This document shows, one piece after another, positions 57,660 through 64,000 of a stretch of 64,000 nucleotides of DNA. The number at the start of each line of letters is the position of its first letter. Positions within the stretch are counted from its first letter, which is position 1. The notes beneath the pieces were generated by a model, which saw only the letters and a program-made list of their open reading frames with translations, searched no databases and was not told the DNA's origin. The position numbers were made by a program, and so were the translations under genes. The DNA is from Larix kaempferi (Eukaryota > Streptophyta > Pinopsida > Pinales > Pinaceae). The DNA lies in the NCBI GenBank assembly GCA_027924585.1, contig BSBM01000871.1, positions 1,240,001 through 1,304,000 of the forward strand, given 5' to 3'.

Positions 57660-58348
57660 TGTTGCTTGGTTTTGCAACCAAGCTTGTGCAATGGGCACCT
57701 ATCAACAATGTGATAGCAGTTTCAATATAGAACGCAAAAACGATTATGAATTAAATCTAAATCTAAACTAACATGTGCATATAACAAATAAATCTAAAAC
57801 GATTAATGGAAAGAACAAGAAATGAAAGAATGTTTTGTATTATAATACCTCAAATGGTGAGGATTTGTGGTGTTGAGCAGCTCCAAGGTTGAGATGCTCC
57901 AGGCTCCAATAGTCTCTTCTCCAAGATTGCTACAATGGTCAAGAACTCAAGAGAGATTTTGACAGCATGAGGGTAGGATGATGGATGGATGGATAGTGAG
58001 GAGCCCCTACCACCTTTTTATAGTTTTTGGTGGTGGGGAATACCATTATGGTTTTGAGAAAACCAATGGTATTGACCAATATGGTTTAGGTACATTTTTC
58101 CCTCTTTTTCCTTTTTTGAATATTTTGAATATTTTTATTCTCTTTTAATATTTTTGGGAATTCTGGACCCTTTTTGAGGGGATTTTGTGTTTTTTGAGGA
58201 AAAATATATATTTTGAGTGGAAAAAAGGGTGTATTATGGTCTTCTTGGTGACCTTTTGATGGCTTTCGAGGCTCAAATGGTGGAAAAGTGGAAAAATTGG
58301 TCATGTGAATAAGGAAATAAGCTAGTGAGCACTTTTTGGGTGTTAACA
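57660..58348 (-). repeat. GypG 5' LTR (689 bp)
   Basis: TGTTGCTTGG...GTGTTAACA. Minus TATA box inside 58014-58023. Terminal hairpin stem GTTGC/GCAAC, compensatorily different from the other LTR. Confidence 0.88.
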
Positions 58349-59364
58349 CCTGCCCAATCTGAATCAACATAACCTTGCAGGTTAAACTTTTGATTCGCTT
58401 CATACCTGAGCTCATAATCAACTGTACCCTTCAGGTACCTTAGAATATGCTTTACAACAACTAGGTGAACACTCCTTAGATCCGTCAGGAACTGGCTCAA
58501 TGTGTTCACCGCAAAGCAAATATCTAGTCTCGTGTTCGTCAGGTACATCAAGGACCCAATCATCTGACGAAACACTGTGACATTAACTGGATCAGATGAA
58601 GCATCACACGGAAGTTTCAGGTTTGATGCCATAGGTGTGGCTATGGCCTTGCAGTCAATCATCTCGAACCTCTTTAGGATCTCTACTGCATACTTCTGTT
58701 GTCCAAGGGAGATTCCATCTGCACTCTGCCACACCTCCATGTCTAGAAAGTAGTGCATCATATCCAAGTTCCTCATCTCGAACTCAACAACAAACTTCTG
58801 CTGCATGTCGGAAATCAATCTATCCTCACCTGTAATAAATAGGTCATCCATATACAAAATTACTATCACTGGATTGCCTTCCTCAACCTTGTAGCAAAGG
58901 TTGGAGTCCGCTTTACTCTTGGTAAATCCCAAACTGGATAGGAAGCCATCTATCCTGCCATACCAAGTTCTGCACATATATGACTCCCTATCATGTGTCT
59001 CAGAACCAAGTGGCTGCTCCACATACACTTCTTCTTCAACTACACCATTCAAGAAAGCTGTCTTGAAGTCCATTTGGTGTATCTTCCATTTCATTATTGC
59101 AGCCAGAGCAAGTACGGATCTAATGGAAGTGTATCTAGCTACAGGAGCAAAAGTCTCTATGCTACCACCTACAGCATGCTTGATCTTGTAGATCCTCTTG
59201 GAATTCACTACAGACTCCCCTTCAGGTATTGGGACTGCATCCCAAACATCTTCATGATCGATTGGTACTCCTCGATCATGGCATTCTTCCCAGATCCTGG
59301 GAACTTCAATATCTTCAATATTTTCAGTAGATAACTTTGTTGCTGAACAAATGTTGTAGTCCAT
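58349..59364 (-). pseudogene. CopE reverse transcriptase with two in-frame deletions
   Basis: An almost continuous frame (ending in GypG) reads VWDAVPIPEGESVVNSK, FAPVARYTSIRSVLALAAIM, MDFKTAFLNGVVEEEVYVEQ, YMDD in VIVILYMDDLFITG, and MIGSLMYLTNTRLDICFAVN. Compared with Cop1 two blocks are missing without loss of frame: ~22 residues between GSIE and TFAPVA (the KARFVARGF segment), and ~14 residues before WYGRIDG (the ALYGLKQAPRA segment). Both remove conserved RT residues. Near 59280 the true reading shifts to another frame (NAMIEEYQSIMK). Inactive. Confidence 0.87.
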
Positions 59365-59799
59365 CTTTTGTAGGTGATGGTATACGATCTTTCCTACATA
59401 AAAAGTTAAATTGCATGATTAGAAAACATCTGATAGTTTTTAGAACAAATTCTTACACATAAAGAAATATGTCATACAGTCATGCAATTATCTTAGGGAA
59501 TGCTTCAATACAACATTTATCCATATCCCTTTCTAGATGCCTTCCAATCTCTACCAGAACATTGTTAAGAGTGTGCACAGTTCCCAACATGTCAGCAAAG
59601 AGGTTTCATTCTAGATAAGTAGCAATGGAATGTTGTACAGTGCCATAGGCCACTTACCCTTGTATATTAGTAGTATACTATTCATCAATGCAACTATTCT
59701 AATATGCATAACACACAACCTAATTCTAGGAACATGAGTATATACATTATTGAATAGTATTATTTAAACAATCAACTATGCAAGAAATGATAATTCAAA

Positions 59800-59990
59800 T
59801 ACTTATCTTTGTTTGTTTGTTGGGTGGACTCCCTCTGAATCATTGCAACTCCATCCTGATGTGGATTGTGAGAAGTGGTCAACTCCCTCTGAATATCTGC
59901 ATCCTTGCATAAACTATTGGAGTGTGCTCCTTCTTGATCTTTGCTTCCTGGATTACCTATCCTTGAACTTATATCCATCCTTGATTACTA
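59800..59990 (-). pseudogene. CopE integrase relic
   Basis: Minus strand reads SLCKDADIQRELTTSHNPHQ followed by DGVA, corresponding to the Cop1 integrase stretch around KREL-TT-NPQQNGVAE, including the position of the third catalytic residue. Immediately upstream GAHSN corresponds to GGEYTS with codons missing. A 13-bp direct repeat (TTCAGAGGGAGT) flanks its end. All surrounding integrase is lost. Confidence 0.65.
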
Positions 59991-60379
59991 TGCATGCTTA
60001 CATGTATCATTATTGTGATATCCTCGAGATCTCATACATAATCATACATTTATTAGTATATTCTCAATACTACCAAAACACAATAACCTTAAGCATGTAT
60101 AGTCATGATCATTTCAAACAGAAAATAATAAGCATTAGTATTCAAGGACTCTTATGGTTAGTCATATCATAAATTAAAGTAAGAAACATAATATGCCTAA
60201 ACCCGTGATTACTCAAACCTATACTTTTATGATTCTTTTTGTTAGTCATATCATCAATTAAGGTAAGAAACATAATATGCATACACCCATGATTATTCAA
60301 ACCTATGAATAATCATTATCAATCATGGCATGTATACTTATATAAGAGATCCTATCACAAGGTAGGATTCTAACTTGAT

Positions 60380-61010
60380 ATAGGAAAAACATACCTGGAT
60401 TAGTATGTTAGCTAGTTATGTCTAACATACCCACATGATGTCTTCGTGTTCTCTTCAATGACTTGTGCTAGTAACCTACATATCTCATAAGTTAACCATT
60501 ATAGAACCAAGTTATACATACCTTGTAAATAGATCTTCCAAGTGATCCATGACAATGGATGAATCTTTGTCTTCATGTCACCATGATCATATGTTCTTGA
60601 ACTAGAACACGATTTGTCTTTCTTGGTGTACCGTTCATGTTAGCAGACAACATAAACCTCATACAACACCATAATGCATTAGTACAATCATAAGTGTCAA
60701 CACCCTAATCAATGAATATCTTCTATCATGCATTCATAATTTTATTAAGGTGATACGACAAGTCTAAATTTAATCAAGATTGTACTAACCGTAATAATAC
60801 GAAGACAAATATATCATAAACTTAATCATGAACAAATCTTGAAACATACCTGGATAAGTCATACCTATCGAGTTTGCTTGTAATATTCTTATGTAAGGCC
60901 TTAGCCTCGTCTCCCTATGAAACAGGAACTTCTTCACTTATGTAGGTGACCGATCCATTCACTTCTAGGATTAACCCAATCCACTTGATTTGCAGGAACT
61001 GGATTTGGAG
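60380..61010 (-). other. Exon/intron-like texture of unknown origin in CopE
   Basis: On the minus strand four sites carry a 5' splice-like GTATGT preceded by plausible coding scraps: exon ends at 60850 (GDEAKALHKNITSKLDRYDL), 60522 (HEDKDSSIVMDHLEDLFT), 60431 (LLAQVIEENTKTSCG, 60475-60431, after an AG) and 60395. These do not match the gag of Cop1. They could be a captured host gene fragment or chance. Confidence 0.3.
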
Positions 61011-62139
61011 CTAGATTAGGGTTTGTCAGAGAACCCCTAAAAATTCAAACTTTGAATTTCAAACTTCCAAAAGGATAGAAGTATGCACCTTGATGAGCTG
61101 ATCATGCTGGTATACTCATAATTTGAAAACTGCAAAGTTTCACCCCTCAAATTTGCCTTCGAAACTTCCGGATTCACTGGACATGACCCCAAACTAGGGT
61201 TTGATAAAGCCCACCCTTCTGCCCAATCAAAAGGTTCAATACAAAGCTCTAAGCTTCTATTTTTCTGAGGAGCTTCCAGCCATGGTCACAGATTTCAAAA
61301 ATTTCCATTTTTGTTGAAGCCTTAATTTTCCACTTTTCCGATCAAAGTCCCAAACTAGGGTCTGATCAAGCTCGGCCTTATTCCCAACCAAAAATTCTGA
61401 TCTTGGTCTCTAAATTTCGATTTTGATGAGTAGCATTTAGCCGCAGTCTCCGATTACAAAAATTCCATCTTTCTCCGAAACCCTAAATTCCGGAAGCCAT
61501 GAATGAAGGTGCTAAAAAATAATTCTGTTTTGACAGAAATATGTACTTGATTGTTTCTGGTGTAACTCCGAACTTTTCGATCCACAGGGTCTGAAATTTT
61601 TTTTTGTGATATCCCGACCTGTCATCTTTCCAAACCCATAGGTCTGACCTCAATTGGATTCTCCGAGAGAGAGTTATTCCAAGTGTCGCAACATGACCTG
61701 TTTATGGGATAAAACAGGAGAGTGAACTTGTATGGCATGACACGTGTCACTGGTTCAGTTTCGACCTCTGAAAAAGTTACCTGATAAATTTCAATCTGTG
61801 CACTACCTGTCACTTTTTACGAAAGTTCATTTGGAGCTTCCTAGCCCACGTTATGACCTTTTTTTGAAGGTCGCCTGTTTTTGACTGAGATCTAGAAGAG
61901 GCAGAAACCCTATATTGTACAGATCATAAAACAAACAGTACAATGAATTAGAAGTTGTCCTTTGGACACAACGTACATGGGGATCAGACCTTCGACCTGT
62001 AGAAGTTTCAAATCTAAAAACTTCACCAAAATAGATTTATAGCGAAAGTGCTTTAATGATTGGTTTTTGCTATATCAATCCCAAGCATCGCAAGTGCAAC
62101 AAGTGTCATACATGCCATACCATGCCTTCTTTTAGGCTA
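61011..62139 (-). other. CopE 5' leader
   Basis: Non-coding. Contains several paraphrases of AAACTAGGGT(T/C)TGAT and TCCGAAA...CTTCCGG, that is, imperfect internal repeats, comparable to the duplicated leader of Cop1. Confidence 0.55.
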
Positions 62140-62151
62140 GATTTGATACCA
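62140..62151 (-). promoter_or_regulatory. CopE primer-binding site
   Basis: Minus-strand TGGTATCAAATC abuts the 5' LTR; it differs by two bases from the canonical initiator-Met site. Confidence 0.82.
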
Positions 62152-62796
62152 TGTTAGTTTTTTAGAATTTACTTCAATTTGATCTAGGATATTAACTGAG
62201 AGAACAACATGTACAACATATCTACAGCATATCAATCATGGACACAATAATGCAAGCACACAAGAGACACAGAGTTTACTTGGGGAAAACCATAAAAGTG
62301 AAAAACCCCAATAACTTCCTCAGAGATAGATAGAGCAATGATACAACCCAAGAATAAGAGATAGACATCTCCTAGCAGCATCTTCTCCTCCTACACAAGT
62401 GCGCCACTCTCCCAAGACTGTGAGAGAGAATAGAATGATCAAATGGAGTGTCTCCCGCACTCTATTTATACTTGACTTGACTTACCTAATAACCTTTACT
62501 CGGTCGGCCTTAACTTAACCACATAACATAATGTTGACTGGGACGACACCCAATAGGGTGGTCTAATAACCCTTTGACCCACATGCCCGACCCCCAATAG
62601 GGTGGTCTAATAACCCTTCGACCCACATGACTTATATAGGGTCGACCCCAACAAAGTGGTCTAACAACCCATCAAGTATAAGTTACGACACTTACAATAT
62701 AAATGACGACACTTTTGTATAGAGGAATAATAACATCTCTATAGGAATACAATATACATATATGAAATACATTCAGAAGTTACATAAACATCAACA
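62152..62796 (-). repeat. CopE 5' LTR (645 bp)
   Basis: Partner of 47454-48087, with small indels. TATA box on minus at 62462-62470. TSD AAAAT follows at 62797-62801. Confidence 0.88.
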
Positions 62797-62995
62797 AAAA
62801 TGTTTTCCTTTATCAAAGTGAGAAGAATCCTACAAAAATACTTTCTATCTAGCCTCAAAGGTCACAAATTTAGAACGCCTGTCAAAATACTTCTTGACAT
62901 ATTGCTTCTTTTCTATATGTTATTTAGGGCATGTAAAGTCCCTTTTTTGACTTTTATGAAAATAGTGAAAATTTCAATTTTTTTCCCTAGTTCGA
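62797..62995 (-). pseudogene. GypI integrase C-terminus, proximal part
   Basis: Minus strand reads IEKKQYVKKYFDRRSKFVTF, a stop, then DSSHFDKGKHF, and continues across CopE into KFQKLWIGPY at 47453. This is the family-typical segment leading to the conserved GPY motif. Similarity ends near 62995, so the rest of GypI pol is absent or unrecognisable. Confidence 0.72.
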
Positions 62996-64000
62996 CCTTT
63001 GACTAGTTATGATGTCTTGGTCTCCAAATTGGTCCAATTGGTCCAATTGCTTCCAAATATTCTAAGCAGGTGTATGGATGAATTTAGAACATAAATATTA
63101 GGTTTAGGGATTCTTTTGTACCTTTAAAATACTTCTACAAATCCTCTTTTAATTCTGGTCAATGTAGGGAACTAGACTAGCAATTTGGGGTTCAAATCTC
63201 CCTAGGGTAAGGGCTGGAGATGGCTCTCCAAATGGTACTGAACCCTCTCGAATTTATGAAAAGAGGAAGGGTAAATCAAGGGGACATCAATAGGGTCTCA
63301 TATAGATATCCATTCAATTAATTTGGTTTGCTACAACACTCTCAAAATCAGAAGCAAAATACTAGTTTTGACCTTGGGGTAAATGGTAGGCAAACTTCTC
63401 CCAATGCTATGAAGCTGAACCAAATGACTCCAAAAGCTTAGGTACTGAACATGAAACTTGTAAAAAACATTATTAAAATTCCATACATCATTATTCCACC
63501 AATTTTTCACTTATTCATTCGAAATTATCATCACAACATTGACAAACATTAACATAGTGGGGAAAATGCACCATTTTCTCATTAATGATTAGATTTATAC
63601 ATTTCCACTTTGAATATCGACATGAAACTTTATGAAGGTGAATGAAATATCATTTAATTCATATTACAAAAAACATTGTGCATTAGGATCTCCCCCAAAG
63701 AGTACAATAGCTCAGCAAGTGCGCCTTCCCTTAAGGATCATGAATATGCCAACCAAACTGAAAATGGTTGGAGGAATGAGCTGAACCAAGAGTGACCACG
63801 AGCTTCCCTATAGCTTACACTTGTAACAAAAAATCTATTAAATCTTTCATGAAAGGTATGAATGGCCTTTCCCACTACCAACTAGGATGAGAATCTTTCA
63901 CCCTCGAAATTGGCTAAGGTAAGTAGAGAAGCACTCCACTAGCTCTCTTCACAAATGCAAATTCTTAAAATGATCAAACGCAATTCTCTTGGTTGATCCA
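62996..64000. other. Non-coding flank with a dispersed repeat
   Basis: No gene seen. 63678-64000 is related to 21054-21400 in the same orientation. The sequence runs off the window. Confidence 0.6.

Larger units (their letters stand above)
49930..58348 (-). mobile_element. GypG: gag-only gypsy-type LTR element (8419 bp)
   Basis: LTRs 49930-50623 (694 bp) and 57660-58348 (689 bp), 5-bp duplication, PPT on minus at 50624-50636 and a primer region at 57641-57659 (minus TTTTTGGTGACTCCGCTGG). The 7-kb interior encodes only gag (52916-55805); no protease, RT, RNase H or integrase motif is seen on either strand. It is therefore a large non-autonomous element. It is inserted in the RNase H of CopE. 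Confidence 0.86.
47454..62796 (-). mobile_element. CopE: degenerate copia element split by GypG
   Basis: LTRs 47454-48087 and 62152-62796 with TSD AAAAT. Without the 8.4 kb GypG insertion it is about 6.9 kb. Minus-strand order: LTR, PBS, long leader, exon-like scraps and an integrase relic, RT, RNase H (split), repeat arrays, PPT, LTR. Gag and most of integrase are missing or unrecognisable, and RT has internal deletions, so it is dead. Confidence 0.88.

Overview
This 64 kb window is plant nuclear DNA made almost entirely of LTR retrotransposons, several of them nested. The evidence is Ty1/copia and Ty3/gypsy polyproteins of plant type, initiator-Met-tRNA primer sites (TGGTATCAGAGC), TG...CA LTRs with 5-bp target-site duplications, a hAT-type MITE and one likely processed pseudogene. 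I see no intact host gene, rRNA, tRNA, CRISPR or prokaryotic feature. The density of old nested elements fits intergenic DNA of a large seed-plant genome. A gymnosperm is possible, but the sequence alone does not settle this.

Layout. 1-20644 is a three-level nest. An outer gypsy (GypB, minus strand, 1-398 plus 17918-20644, running off the left edge) is split inside gag by a second copy of the same family (GypA, 399-17917). GypA in turn holds a young, apparently intact copia (Cop1, 5152-12944; LTRs 488/489 identical; TSD CAATG). Cop1 carries one 1369-codon gag-pol frame. Between that frame and its 3' LTR lie five different tandem-repeat arrays (about 2.2 kb), bracketed by two polypurine tracts. 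20645-23553 is degenerate repeat DNA. 23554-29580 is a decayed plus-strand gypsy (GypC) whose integrase is interrupted by a 288-bp hAT MITE. 29581-31034 holds old retroelement debris. 31035-33343 is a 5'-truncated copia (CopD, minus). 35182-39091 is a complete gag-only LTR element (TR-GAG type, TSD CCAAA). 40945-43032 is a ~189-bp tandem duplication split by a reverse-transcribed insert with a poly(A) end (41209-42906). 47454-62796 is a copia (CopE, minus, TSD AAAAT) inserted into a gypsy integrase gene (GypI) and itself split by a gag-only gypsy (GypG, 49930-58348).

How it fits together. Cop1 is the only element with a complete coding set (capsid/nucleocapsid, protease, integrase, RT, RNase H) plus PBS, PPT and matching LTRs, so it is the only plausible autonomous element here. 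The TR-GAG element and GypG carry gag but no enzymes and would have needed enzymes supplied in trans. The most unusual points are the satellite-generating 3' region of Cop1 with its duplicated PPT, the GypA/B architecture (four CCHC knuckles and a second gag-like module between protease and RT), a compensatory hairpin change between the two LTRs of GypG, the MITE, the processed pseudogene, and exon/intron-like texture inside CopE.
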